The translations under genes were made by a program, and so were the position numbers. From positions 1 to 64,000 of the forward strand of contig JAGFIU010000010.1 of assembly GCA_024103355.1 (NCBI GenBank): DNA of 64,000 nt. The letters run 5' to 3'. Position 1 is the stretch's first letter, and every line of letters starts with the position of its first letter. This document shows positions 8,844 through 18,858 of this stretch, piece by piece. This stretch comes from Bacteroidota bacterium. GTDB lineage: Bacteria > Bacteroidota > Bacteroidia > NS11-12g > UBA955. The notes beneath the pieces are model-generated. The model searched no databases. It saw only the letters and a program-made list of their open reading frames with translations, and was not told where the DNA came from.

Positions 8844-10775
8844 ATGAAGATTCTACTCTCTGCCATTCATTTGTTTCTGATAAGCATTTTTTTCTTTGCT
8901 TCCAACATAGCTATTTCGCAAGATACTATAAGCACACTCCAATCTTTTAGAAAGGTTAATGTAGGTTCAAAAATAGTCAATATTGAAAAAGTTGGAACTG
9001 CGGGTGTTTACCCTTTTGATCCGGAATTTGTTTCAGTAAAAAGAGTGAATCCTAGTCCTTCAAGAAAAGCACCTGATTGGGAACACATTGCTTTAAAAGA
9101 CAGTATTTCACAATCATTAGCATCTCGAAACAATAGACGGAACAATACATTATCGGATAGTTTAAAGATTGAATTTGGATATCAATCTAATCCATTTTCA
9201 GGTGCTACCCCAATGGATAATCATATTGCTATCTCAAATGACGGAATTATAGTCAGTGTAATTAATACCAATATATTAATCTCGGACACTTTAGGCAATC
9301 AACTTCTATACCGTATAATGAATAGAACATACTTTGGAGATAACAGCCTCACTGGAACAATTTATGATCCTCGTGTTTTCTATGACCCCGATCATGATCG
9401 GTTTATTTTGGTAGTGCTTCACGGCTCAACTTCTGCGACCTCAAAAGTATTGGTATGTTTTTCAAAAAGCAACAGACCGGATATTGATGGATGGAACTTT
9501 TACAAATTTAACGGTGATGCTTTTGGAAACAACCTTTGGTTTGATTATCCAAATATTGGTATTAATAGAGACGAATTATTTATTACCGGAAACTTATTTA
9601 CCGATAGCAGGACATACTCTAACCATGTTATCTTTCAGATTGACTTGCAACAAGGTTATAGCGGCTCAAACAATATCAGTTCAAGAATTTGGGGAGGTGT
9701 GAGCATATCAGGCGGAAGACTGACTAACAGTGATGGAAATCTGCCATTTACAATGGTCCCCGCATATTTTGGTTTCCCCGAGGACAGAGCAGAAGATATG
9801 TGGTTTGTAAATACAAATTCAGGAAGTGGAACAAAGGTTTATGTTTATAGAATAACTGCAGGAATATCTGACAATCCAACTATGGAAATCAGTTCAGTAC
9901 AAATACCTTTATATATTCAAGAAAATCTAAGTTCTCAGTATTCAGGAGGCCTTGGAGCATCACCTATTAGACTTATTTCCGGTGACTCTAGAATGAAAAA
10001 TGCTTATATCCAAAATGGCGTGATTCATTGCGTATGGAATGCCCGAGCACCAATGAATAATTTCTCCTCTATTATGTATGCCAGAATTGACTCTAAGAGC
10101 AAACAAGTAAAATTCAACAGCTTTACCGAAAATGGAACTGATTATGCATTCGCTGCAATAGCACCTTTTTCTAATAATAAAGATGTATCAACTTCACTGA
10201 TTATTTATACATCTTCCAGTGCAACAAAATTCCCTGATATAGGTGTGATTACATGTGATAACCAAATGAATTTTAGCTCCCCAATCACAGTTAAAGAGGG
10301 AGAAAGTTATGTAAGTATATATCCCCAGAATAATCAAACCCGATGGGGTGACTATTCTGGAATTACAAAAAAATTTAATTCTTCTCGTCCCGAAGTCTGG
10401 ATAATGGGTTCCTATGGTGCTTTCGCTTCCGGTAATGCAGTACCCAGACAATGGAAAAATTGGAATGCAAAAATCGTGAGTCGTGATGAGGTTGAAAAAA
10501 AGATTGGGAAAACAATCTTATTTCCAAATCCGGTTGAAAAACCCACACAGACGGTGACTTTCAATTTTATAGCATCGGAATCCGGTGAGTATAAAGTAAG
10601 AATATATGATATGAACGGGAAACTGGTTAAAGATTTATTTACCGATATTTTATTCCCTGGTGAATACCGTTTTACATTCTCTACCAACGGTTATGCCATC
10701 GGAAATTACATAGTAAGATATTTTGTAAATGACAAAGCAATTGGTTATGAAAAGTTAATTGTGATATCCAAATAA
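8844..10775 (+). CDS. Secreted protein with T9SS type A sorting domain
   Basis: A 643-residue secreted protein. Residues 1-25 are a signal peptide (MKILLSAIHLFLISIFFFAS, cleavage near ISQ). The central 400 residues contain repeated beta-rich segments with YDPRVFYDPDHDRFILVV and WFDYPNIGINRDELFITGN, suggesting a beta-propeller-like or sandwich fold. The last 85 residues (ILFPNPVEKP, YKVRIYDMNGKLVKD, GNYIVRYF) form a classic type A C-terminal domain, read by the type IX system for export and surface attachment. The substrate is unknown. It is followed by two genes in the same direction that may form an operon with it. The ATG at 8844 is chosen over an in-frame TTG within the promoter box. Confidence 0.85.
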   Translation: MKILLSAIHLFLISIFFFASNIAISQDTISTLQSFRKVNVGSKIVNIEKVGTAGVYPFDPEFVSVKRVNPSPSRKAPDWEHIALKDSISQSLASRNNRRNNTLSDSLKIEFGYQSNPFSGATPMDNHIAISNDGIIVSVINTNILISDTLGNQLLYRIMNRTYFGDNSLTGTIYDPRVFYDPDHDRFILVVLHGSTSATSKVLVCFSKSNRPDIDGWNFYKFNGDAFGNNLWFDYPNIGINRDELFITGNLFTDSRTYSNHVIFQIDLQQGYSGSNNISSRIWGGVSISGGRLTNSDGNLPFTMVPAYFGFPEDRAEDMWFVNTNSGSGTKVYVYRITAGISDNPTMEISSVQIPLYIQENLSSQYSGGLGASPIRLISGDSRMKNAYIQNGVIHCVWNARAPMNNFSSIMYARIDSKSKQVKFNSFTENGTDYAFAAIAPFSNNKDVSTSLIIYTSSSATKFPDIGVITCDNQMNFSSPITVKEGESYVSIYPQNNQTRWGDYSGITKKFNSSRPEVWIMGSYGAFASGNAVPRQWKNWNAKIVSRDEVEKKIGKTILFPNPVEKPTQTVTFNFIASESGEYKVRIYDMNGKLVKDLFTDILFPGEYRFTFSTNGYAIGNYIVRYFVNDKAIGYEKLIVISK

Positions 10776-10807
10776 CTGATAATTTGCGCTCAAATAAATA
10801 GGCCAAG

Positions 10808-12301
10808 TTGAAAATTATAAAATTACATATTGTTTTTGTGATTATGACCCTTATTTCAACAAGGACATTTGCTCAACAGATTACTTGGGGTGAAGATCCG
10901 CGAGCAAATTCTAAAAACGCTTATTTTATGACTATTGGGGAGAATGAAAGTGGTATATATATTCTCAGTCACTCAAGCAGAAAAAAAGATATTACTCGAT
11001 TTGCAATTGAACACTATAATCATGACCTTTTCTTTCTCAACAGCAAGTCTATTAGGCAAAGAGGTCAGAAACTTCTTAAGATTCAAACTTTAAACAATAA
11101 TTTGTTTTTTGCAATGGGGCCAAGTTCCCAAAAGTCAGGATTACAAACCATCACCGGCTATTTGATTGATAGCAGATTAGAAGATTATTCAAAGCAGATA
11201 GCTCTCATGAAATTGCATGTAGAATCTCACAACCAAGATTATTTTTTCAAAATAAAAAGCGCTCCTAACTTTGATAAAATTGGAGTGTTGGGTTTTGTCG
11301 ACAATACTCAACAAAAAGGGAAAAATGTATATTATAACCTCTTTGATGAAAACTTAGATACCATTGTTGCAAGAAATTTTTTGCTCAATTTAGAATTTGA
11401 TGAAAACAATATTTCAGAAGTCTTTATTGATAAGAATGGCAATTTCTATTTGACCATTGAGTATAGTAATGAAAAAATTAAAATCGGAGAAGGAAGATAT
11501 ACAACAGAACTCATATACTGTAATCTTAAAACTAACCAGATTATTCACATACCCATAACTGACAAAGGGTTTCGTGTCAGAGATGTTAATTTTACAAGTG
11601 ATGACAGTATGAACGTAGTTTTTGCAAGCGGATTCTTTGGCGCTGAAATAAATGAATATCAAAAAGGTATCTTCCAAATTGGTATTGATGAGCAGACAGG
11701 AAAAATTGAAATTAACACATTCACTGATATTCCAATAACATTTGTCAGTGATGTTCTTGGAGAGAAATATTCAAATAAAGGAACGTTGCTTAACAATTTT
11801 TACATCAAAAAAATTGTACGGACAACTGACAACAGAAGCATTTTGATTGCGGAAAGGTACTTTACAGATACGTATTTTGACCAATATTGGATGAACGGAG
11901 TTCCTTTATCAATAAGCCATCGATTATACCATTATGATGAAATTATTCTCATTTGCCTGGATACTTTAGGCAGTATCAGTTGGAACAAGGTAATTCAGAA
12001 AAAACAAGCATCGCAAGATGATTATGGTTATTTCAGTTCAATACTCATTGGAGTATCACCTGATTATATCTCTATATTATACAATGATAGAATGAGTAGG
12101 TCAAAAGATGTTTTACAATATAGGGTTTCAAAAGACGGAGATATCAAAACCGATATATTACTTCCGGCAGAAGAAGTATATACCTTTATTATTCCAATAG
12201 AAGGAAAGCAAACCGGATATGACAGGATAGTTGTACCGGTATTACGCGACAGAGAATACTCTATTATTAAGATTACATACAATAATAAATCAATCCCTTG
12301 A
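10808..12301 (+). CDS. Exported protein of unknown function (TTG start)
   Basis: A 497-residue protein beginning at TTG. This reading gives a textbook signal peptide (MKIIKLHIVFVIMTLISTRTFAQ, cleaved after about residue 22), and the next ATG would cut it in half. The mature part is beta-rich, with recurring D-x-DS, F-x-NNIS and IYIL-type strands and aromatic turns, possibly propeller-like, but no family is recognised and no T9SS tag is present. It starts 33 bases after the T9SS protein and its stop overlaps the TTG start of the next gene (TTGA). The three genes are probably co-transcribed. Confidence 0.65.
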   Translation: MKIIKLHIVFVIMTLISTRTFAQQITWGEDPRANSKNAYFMTIGENESGIYILSHSSRKKDITRFAIEHYNHDLFFLNSKSIRQRGQKLLKIQTLNNNLFFAMGPSSQKSGLQTITGYLIDSRLEDYSKQIALMKLHVESHNQDYFFKIKSAPNFDKIGVLGFVDNTQQKGKNVYYNLFDENLDTIVARNFLLNLEFDENNISEVFIDKNGNFYLTIEYSNEKIKIGEGRYTTELIYCNLKTNQIIHIPITDKGFRVRDVNFTSDDSMNVVFASGFFGAEINEYQKGIFQIGIDEQTGKIEINTFTDIPITFVSDVLGEKYSNKGTLLNNFYIKKIVRTTDNRSILIAERYFTDTYFDQYWMNGVPLSISHRLYHYDEIILICLDTLGSISWNKVIQKKQASQDDYGYFSSILIGVSPDYISILYNDRMSRSKDVLQYRVSKDGDIKTDILLPAEEVYTFIIPIEGKQTGYDRIVVPVLRDREYSIIKITYNNKSIP

Positions 12302-13281
12302 TTAAATTTTTTTCTGACATAAAGGCAATAAACCCTCTTGCACTATTTCTTTTTCTCTTTTGTGCAAGAGTCTTCTTTTTGTTTGGTTATATTAATCAAT
12401 CAGGTTGGCAACCGGAACATCACAATTATACAGAGTATGTTTTTTCATTGCTTAACCAAAATCAATATATATCTTTTATTTTAAGTACAAGCATAATATT
12501 TCTTTCAGCACTGTTGCTTAACAACATGCTGATTCAACATGAGGTATTATTTAAGAGAAACTTTTTAGGTGCATATTTTTATTGTCTGATTGCATCCATA
12601 TTCCCCGAATACTACATTCTAAGTTCTGCTATCTTCATCAATCTGTTGACAATTATTTCAATGCAGCTATTATTTAACTTATACAAGGTTCCTTATCCAT
12701 ATGACAATATTTTCTTAATTGGGATTCTTTCCGGTGTCGGGGTGCTTTTTAGTACCTCTTACATAGTCATTTTCTTCTTTATGCTCGTTGGAATCATGTT
12801 CTTTAGGGCAATAAAGGCAAAAGAAATAATTGCACTGATATTAGGCTTTTTATTGCCTATTTTTATGGCATTCTCGCTGAATTATCTTATTAACAATAGT
12901 ACCGCACCGGAATATCTTAAATTTCCCGTTTATTCTACAAAAGATTTCAAGCTTCAGATTCTTTATTCACCACTGAGCATCATATTGCTTATTGCTATTC
13001 CTGCATCCATTCGAATCATAAATAATTACTGGCGAAATACTATCAAAACACGCAGGATTTTCTTGCTAATCTATCTCTATTGTGTTTTAACTTTTTTGCT
13101 CACTTTTACCGGAAATGAAAATCCTATACAAGAAAGTTTGCTGTCTGCCATACCATTTAGCATCATTCTTGCCCATTATTATACAGTTGACAACAAACTT
13201 AAATGGATTAGAAAAGGAATGCATATCTTACTGCTACTCAGTGTATTGGCTTTCCAATACAAATTCTTGTGGGAACGATAG
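12298..13281 (+). CDS. Polytopic inner-membrane protein (DUF6427-like)
   Basis: A 327-residue, strongly hydrophobic protein with about eight to nine predicted membrane segments and a short polar C-terminus. The opening MIKFFSDIKAINPLALFLFLF and the overall length resemble the Bacteroidota DUF6427 family, which has no known function. Translation starts at TTG inside TTGA, overlapping the upstream stop by 4 bases, as expected for coupled translation. Together with the preceding exported and T9SS proteins it may take part in surface assembly, but that is only inferred from adjacency. It converges on the efflux operon with a 26-base gap. Confidence 0.65.
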   Translation: MIKFFSDIKAINPLALFLFLFCARVFFLFGYINQSGWQPEHHNYTEYVFSLLNQNQYISFILSTSIIFLSALLLNNMLIQHEVLFKRNFLGAYFYCLIASIFPEYYILSSAIFINLLTIISMQLLFNLYKVPYPYDNIFLIGILSGVGVLFSTSYIVIFFFMLVGIMFFRAIKAKEIIALILGFLLPIFMAFSLNYLINNSTAPEYLKFPVYSTKDFKLQILYSPLSIILLIAIPASIRIINNYWRNTIKTRRIFLLIYLYCVLTFLLTFTGNENPIQESLLSAIPFSIILAHYYTVDNKLKWIRKGMHILLLLSVLAFQYKFLWER

Positions 13282-13307
13282 TTGAACTTGGTTTCTCCTC
13301 TTCTTTC

Positions 13308-14444
13308 TCAATGATGGTCTTCTCCTTTGTTTTTCATACCCATCAAGAGTGTATAAGCTCCTTGTTGCACAATGTCTATACCCTCCAATTCAGTTGCATT
13401 TTGTATTTCCGTAAAGCCATTTCCGCTACTGCCTGTTTTTACTTCAATCATTTCAAAAGTGTTTTTTGACATTGCTTTAAATACATAATTTTTCCCCTCA
13501 AAAGACACAATACATTCATCGGGTAGAGCAAGCATCTTAGTGCCGTGTACTTCTATTTCAGCATTCATATACATGCCCGGAATCAGAGCCGGATCGTATT
13601 GTATAAAATGAGCATGAACTTCAACAGCACGGTCATTGGAGATATTTTTTCCGATGAGCAATAATTTCCCTTTATGTTTTTTCTGCGGATTACTATTGGT
13701 GAATGCTATCAAAGAGTCTCCTATCTTGATTTTGTCAATGTCTTTTTCAAAAACTTTCAAGTCTAAGTGTAAATCTCTGGGGTCCACAAGTTCAAACAGC
13801 ACATCAGAAGGCGAAACATATTTGCCGACATTTACCAAAACTTGCGTTACATAACCGTCAAAAGGTGCTGTAATTGAGATTGTACGGCTGATATTGTTGA
13901 TACTTAATTTCTCATAATTGATATTAATCAGACTAAGCTTTTGTTCTAATGCAGCTTTATTGATTTGCAGTATTTCAAAAGCTGCTTTTGCTTGTTGAAA
14001 TGCCTTGTCACTTCCTGCTTTGCTTTGGTTTAATTCTTTTTGTCTGATATATTCTGCTTCGGCATTTTGCAGTTGTGCTTTGACGGATAAATAATCTTGC
14101 TGTAGCTGAATATATTGGTTGTCCTCCATAACAGCTATTACCTCTCCTTTGTTAAAATGAGAACCGGGAAGCATTCGGGTAGATTTGAGATAACCTCCCA
14201 GCGCAACACTCACAGATACAAGATTTTGTGGCGGTACATCAATTTTTCCATTGAGTTTGAGCGTTTGTGTAATGGTTGCTTCTTTTATACGTGTAGTGGT
14301 ATGTGAGAAATTCTGTAACTGTGCATCAGTAAGTTGCATAGTATTTTCGTGCATATGGTCTTCTTGTTGGTCTGTATTATTTTTTTTGGTTGCACATCCT
14401 GTTGTGATGGCTAAACCAAAGAGTATGATGAATATTTTTTTCAT
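13308..14444 (-). CDS. czcB: Heavy-metal RND efflux adaptor (CzcB family)
   Basis: The 378-residue periplasmic adaptor of a metal RND pump, linking the inner-membrane transporter to the outer-membrane channel. It has a lipoprotein-like signal (AITTGC, Cys17) followed by a short His-containing stretch (DHMHENTM). Next come a barrel-sandwich half (PPQNLVSVSVALGGYLKST), a coiled-coil hairpin (about 105-180), the second lipoyl half (ISITAPFDGYVTQVLVNVGKYV) and beta-barrel domains. It starts 9 bases after the CzcA-TolC gene and belongs to the same operon. Metal specificity cannot be read from the adaptor. Confidence 0.9.
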   Translation of the reverse strand: MKKIFIILFGLAITTGCATKKNNTDQQEDHMHENTMQLTDAQLQNFSHTTTRIKEATITQTLKLNGKIDVPPQNLVSVSVALGGYLKSTRMLPGSHFNKGEVIAVMEDNQYIQLQQDYLSVKAQLQNAEAEYIRQKELNQSKAGSDKAFQQAKAAFEILQINKAALEQKLSLININYEKLSINNISRTISITAPFDGYVTQVLVNVGKYVSPSDVLFELVDPRDLHLDLKVFEKDIDKIKIGDSLIAFTNSNPQKKHKGKLLLIGKNISNDRAVEVHAHFIQYDPALIPGMYMNAEIEVHGTKMLALPDECIVSFEGKNYVFKAMSKNTFEMIEVKTGSSGNGFTEIQNATELEGIDIVQQGAYTLLMGMKNKGEDHH

Positions 14445-14453
14445 TGATTTTTC

Positions 14454-17400
14454 TTATTTAGAGGTTAAATATTGTAACTGAATAGCTGTATGGTTAAGTT
14501 CCATAACAGCATCAAAGTAATTTTGTCGGATTTGTAGAGCCTGAGTATTGAGTGTCACTAAATCAGTATAGCTGATTTCGCCTTTTTCGTATTGTTCAAG
14601 AACTGTTCTGAGAATTAAGTCTGCCCTCGGAAGTTGTTTTTCATTAAAATTAGAAACCACATCCAATTGTATCTGATATTTTTTGAGCACAGATTCATAT
14701 TCCGTTTTCCAACTTGCTTTTCTCAAGGCAAGCTCATTTTGAGCAATAGCAATTTTGCGCTGTTGTGACTGAATCCGGTTTTTCTGATAGCCAAAAAATA
14801 TAGGAATTCCCATACTTACACCATAATTACTGTATCTCTTATTGTCAATATCATGGAAACTCTGATTGTAATATCCAACTGAAAAATTTGGCAGCAATTT
14901 GGCATTTTCAATTGAAACTTGTGTTTTTGCAATGGATATCTCTTGTTGTGCAGCCATGATAAAGGGGTGGTTATCCGGTATTGTGTCTTTGTTTAAAGAG
15001 TTGACATCAAACAAAATATTGTCTGAAATCGGTTGGAATCTCGTATTGGAATTAAGCAACAGCTGCAAATGAATTTCAGCGATTTCAATTTCATTTCTTA
15101 AAATTCTTAATTCATTGAGAATATTATCTCTTTGAACCTCTGCGGTGCTGACTTCCAGAATATTTGTCTCACCTTTTTCGAAGCGGATTTTGGCTTTATC
15201 CAAATACAAAGCATATTGGCTGTCGGTTGAACTGAGTAATTTTTCCTTTTCTTTGAGCACCAATATGGTATAAAAACTCTCACTTACTTGCTTTTTTATT
15301 TCTGCTTTGCTTAGATTTTGCAAAGAGAGAGATTGCTGCCACTCTTGATACAACACTTTCTTTTGGCTTCCGTAAACCGTAGGGAAATCAAAAGTTTGAG
15401 ACAGTCCGAATTTGTTGTCGTTCCGGTTGGAATTAATCTGTCCAAACTCACCTGAAATATTGGTGTGCGGGAGATTAAAGTAAGTCCCTTTCATTTTGGA
15501 ATAATACTCTGACATGAGTTCAGCACTCCTGAGAGAAAGATTATTTTTTTCTGCCATTGCAATTGCATCCTGAAACGAAATGTTTTGTGAAAAAGCCGGT
15601 AATTGAATCAGTAACAAGAGCAAAACAGTGAGTGATTTTTTTCTGAGTTTCATTTTTGGTAATTTTATTTTTTCAAAAACAATAAAAAGAATAGGCAATA
15701 CAAACAGGGTGAGCAGTGTAGCAATGAGTAATCCTCCGATAACAACGGTAGCCAAGGGTCTTTGTACTTCAGCACCCGAACCGTGGCTCAGTGCCATTGG
15801 CAAAAAACCGAGTGAAGCCACAAGAGCGGTCATCAACACCGGTCGAAGGCGTGTATGTGTACCTTTGAGCACTATCTGCTCAAGGTCTGTTTCTCCATCT
15901 TTTTTCAAACGATTGTATTCCGCAATCAAAACAATACCATTCAGAACAGCAACTCCAAACAATGCTATAAAACCTACACCTGCACTAATGCTAAAGGGCA
16001 TTCCGCGTAATGATAAAAGAAATACACCTCCGATGGTTGAGAGCGGTATTGCAGTATAAATAAGTAAACTTTCTTTGATTGAGTTAAAGGCAAAATACAG
16101 CATAATAAAAATCAGAGCCAATGCCAGCGGAACTGCAATCATCAGTCTGTCTTTCGCTTTTTTAAGGTTTTCAAATGTTCCTCCATAAGTCGGGTAATAA
16201 CCGGGAGAAAACTTGATTTGTTTATCAACTTTGCTTTGCAACTCTTCTACAATACTCTGTACATCGCGTCCTTTTATATTGAATCCTATCACTACCCTCC
16301 TTTTGGCATCTTCTCTTTGAATCTGTGCAGGTCCATTGATAATCTCAACCTTTGCCAACTGACTCAAGGGGATTTGAACTCCTTGTGGAGTAGCTACAGG
16401 AAGATTTTGAATATCCTGAAGATTCGTTCTTTGATTTTCTGTCAATCTCAAAACCAAATCAAATCTTTTTTCACCCTCATAAACAAGTCCGGCACTCTGA
16501 CCGGCAAAAGCAGTATTGACAATTTTGTTTACATCCTGAATATTCAACCCGTATTGTGCAATTTGCGCCCTGTCATATTCAATCAGTATTTGTGGCAGCC
16601 CCGTGATGGGTTCAATATACAAATCTTCTGCGCCTTGAACTGTATGAATGATTTTGCCCATTTCTTGAGCATAAACGGCAAGGCTGTCGAGGTTCTCTCC
16701 AAAGATTTTGCAAACCACATCCTGCTTTGCTCCTGTCATCAATTCATTAAATCGCATTTGCACAGGGTACATAAAACCAATGCTGACACCGGGTATTGCT
16801 TCCAACGCCTTACTCATTTTCTCAGAGAGTTCCGGAAATGTTTTGGCAGAGGTCCATTCATTTTTGTCTTTCAACATAACTATCATATCTCCCGCTTCAA
16901 TCGGCATTGGGTCTGTTGGAACCTCACCACTCCCTATTTTGGTTACCGCTGAGATTACCTCAGGAAATTCCGATTTCAGTATGTGTGCTGCCTTCTGACT
17001 GAATTCTATGGTGGTATTGAGATTGCTCCCTGTTAGTACCCTGAACTCTACTGCAAAATCTCCTTCTTCCAAGGTGGGAATAAACTCTCCTCCCATTCTT
17101 GAAAAGACAATGATAGCAAGCACAAAAAGAGATATAACAACAGAAATAATCAATTTTGGGAAACGGAGTGCTTTCCTTAGATACTTAGTATGCCAAAGAC
17201 CCAAACGGTTCATCAACCGGTCTGACAAATTATCTGAGTGGAGCTTACTCTTACTGATTACCAAAGAACTCATCATGGGAATATAGGTAAGAGAAAGAAT
17301 AAAAGCCCCCAAAAGAGCAAAAGTTACAGTTTGTGCCATGGGTTTAAACATTTTCCCTTCTATGCCTTGAAGAGTGAAAATGGGTAAATACACAATCAGA

Positions 17401-18776
17401 ATAATAATTTGCCCAAAAACCGCACTGTTCACCATTTTTGTTGCAGATGAACCGACCTCGACATCCATTTCCTTTTGTGAAATTTTATTGACAGAGGCAA
17501 ATTTTTGTCCGTTGTGCAACTGATGTAAAACTGCTTCTACAATAATAACAGCACCATCCACAATCAATCCAAAGTCCAATGCTCCCAAACTCATCAAATT
17601 TCCGCTGACACCAAATAGGTTCATCATGATGATAGCAAACAACATTGAAAGCGGAATGACAGAAGCAACCAGAAATCCTGCTCTGAAATTACCCAGAAAC
17701 AACACCAATACAAAAACCACAATCAAAGCTCCTTCACTCAGGTTTTTGGTAATTGTGTGAATGGCATTATTCACCATTTTGGTTCTGTCAAGAAATGGCT
17801 CTATTGTAACACCCTCAGGCAATGTCTTTTGAATTAATTCTATTCTCTCTTTGACATTCTTAACCACCTCGCTGCTGTTTTCCCCTTTGAGCATCATCAC
17901 AATAGCTCCGGCAGCTTCGCCCTCATCATTGTATGTCAAAGCACCGTAGCGAGTTGCAAAACCTATTCTCACATCGGCAATATCCTTTATAAAAACAGGT
18001 ATTCCATCCGATGTTGATTTGACAGCAATATTTTCAATATCACTTGTGCTGTGAATCAACCCTTCGCTACGGATATACAACACAGTTGGACCTTTTTCAA
18101 TATAAGCTCCTCCGGTATTCTGATTGTTTTTTTCCAATGCAGTGAACATATCTTGCAATGTCAGTCCGAAGGATTGCAGTTTGTGCGCATCCACAGCTAT
18201 TTCATATTGTTTTAGTTTGCCGCCAAAACTGCTCACTTCAGCAACCCCTTTTACTCCCAATAACTGTCTGCGTATAATCCAATCTTGTATAGTGCGCAAT
18301 TCAGTAATATCGTAGTGTGTTTCATATCCTTTTTTTGGTCTGACTACATATTGATAAATTTCTCCTAAACCTGTGGTGATTGGTCCGAGTTCGGGCGAAC
18401 CTATTTCGGCAGGAATATCTTTCTGAATCATTTGCAAACGCTCTGCAACCTGCTGTCGCGCCCAATATATATCAATATCATCCTCAAAAACGATGGTTAC
18501 TACAGACAGTCCAAAGCGCGAAAAACTTCTAATTTCTTCTATCCCTTTGATATTGCTGTTTTCAAGCTCAATCGGAAATGTAACCAAGCGTTCAATTTCT
18601 GTTGCACCAAGCGATGGCGCAGATGTAATAATTTGTACCTGATTGTTGGTAATATCAGGAACGGCATCTATTGGCAATTTGGTAGTTTCATAAACCCCAA
18701 ATAGCACAAGGGCTCCCGTTAACAACCCTATGATGAGTTTGTTTCTTATAGAAAACTCAATAATCTTATGAAGCAT
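14454..18776 (-). CDS. czcA: CzcA-type metal RND transporter fused to a TolC/CzcC domain
   Basis: A 1440-residue fusion. Residues 1 to about 1040 are a heavy-metal RND proton antiporter with twelve membrane segments. The segment-4 motif DFGLIVDGAVIIVE (about 400-413) resembles that of Zn/Co/Cd pumps (HME1-type) rather than the copper pumps. Residues about 1062-1440 are a TolC/CzcC-like outer-membrane factor with the usual repeated helical hairpins. At the join (1042-1061) lies MKLRKKSLTVLLLLLIQL ending AFSQ, which looks like a complete signal peptide with its own Met. The product may therefore be cleaved, or the channel may be translated separately from the internal ATG at 15653. Such fusions are known in Bacteroidota. 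It sits between a His-rich exported protein and CzcB. Confidence 0.93.
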   Translation of the reverse strand: MLHKIIEFSIRNKLIIGLLTGALVLFGVYETTKLPIDAVPDITNNQVQIITSAPSLGATEIERLVTFPIELENSNIKGIEEIRSFSRFGLSVVTIVFEDDIDIYWARQQVAERLQMIQKDIPAEIGSPELGPITTGLGEIYQYVVRPKKGYETHYDITELRTIQDWIIRRQLLGVKGVAEVSSFGGKLKQYEIAVDAHKLQSFGLTLQDMFTALEKNNQNTGGAYIEKGPTVLYIRSEGLIHSTSDIENIAVKSTSDGIPVFIKDIADVRIGFATRYGALTYNDEGEAAGAIVMMLKGENSSEVVKNVKERIELIQKTLPEGVTIEPFLDRTKMVNNAIHTITKNLSEGALIVVFVLVLFLGNFRAGFLVASVIPLSMLFAIIMMNLFGVSGNLMSLGALDFGLIVDGAVIIVEAVLHQLHNGQKFASVNKISQKEMDVEVGSSATKMVNSAVFGQIIILIVYLPIFTLQGIEGKMFKPMAQTVTFALLGAFILSLTYIPMMSSLVISKSKLHSDNLSDRLMNRLGLWHTKYLRKALRFPKLIISVVISLFVLAIIVFSRMGGEFIPTLEEGDFAVEFRVLTGSNLNTTIEFSQKAAHILKSEFPEVISAVTKIGSGEVPTDPMPIEAGDMIVMLKDKNEWTSAKTFPELSEKMSKALEAIPGVSIGFMYPVQMRFNELMTGAKQDVVCKIFGENLDSLAVYAQEMGKIIHTVQGAEDLYIEPITGLPQILIEYDRAQIAQYGLNIQDVNKIVNTAFAGQSAGLVYEGEKRFDLVLRLTENQRTNLQDIQNLPVATPQGVQIPLSQLAKVEIINGPAQIQREDAKRRVVIGFNIKGRDVQSIVEELQSKVDKQIKFSPGYYPTYGGTFENLKKAKDRLMIAVPLALALIFIMLYFAFNSIKESLLIYTAIPLSTIGGVFLLSLRGMPFSISAGVGFIALFGVAVLNGIVLIAEYNRLKKDGETDLEQIVLKGTHTRLRPVLMTALVASLGFLPMALSHGSGAEVQRPLATVVIGGLLIATLLTLFVLPILFIVFEKIKLPKMKLRKKSLTVLLLLLIQLPAFSQNISFQDAIAMAEKNNLSLRSAELMSEYYSKMKGTYFNLPHTNISGEFGQINSNRNDNKFGLSQTFDFPTVYGSQKKVLYQEWQQSLSLQNLSKAEIKKQVSESFYTILVLKEKEKLLSSTDSQYALYLDKAKIRFEKGETNILEVSTAEVQRDNILNELRILRNEIEIAEIHLQLLLNSNTRFQPISDNILFDVNSLNKDTIPDNHPFIMAAQQEISIAKTQVSIENAKLLPNFSVGYYNQSFHDIDNKRYSNYGVSMGIPIFFGYQKNRIQSQQRKIAIAQNELALRKASWKTEYESVLKKYQIQLDVVSNFNEKQLPRADLILRTVLEQYEKGEISYTDLVTLNTQALQIRQNYFDAVMELNHTAIQLQYLTSK

Positions 18777-18821
18777 TTTTTCTTTCTTTTATTTTAATTT
18801 TTTGTGAAAAATAACAATCAT

Positions 18822-18839
18822 CAAACCACATATGGTTTG
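18822..18839. repeat. Short inverted repeat upstream of czcA
   Basis: CAAACC, six bases (ACATAT), GGTTTG, in the 82-base gap between the His-rich gene and czcA. It could be an operator half-site pair or a small RNA hairpin that adjusts expression within the operon. It is too short to be certain. Confidence 0.3.
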
Positions 18840-18858
18840 CTGTTGTCGAGGAACTTAA

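Noticed and set aside
16218-16952. Long open frame (244 codons) on the plus strand opposite czcA
   Set aside because: It lies wholly antisense to a well-conserved transporter gene and has no recognisable domain; such shadow frames are expected here.
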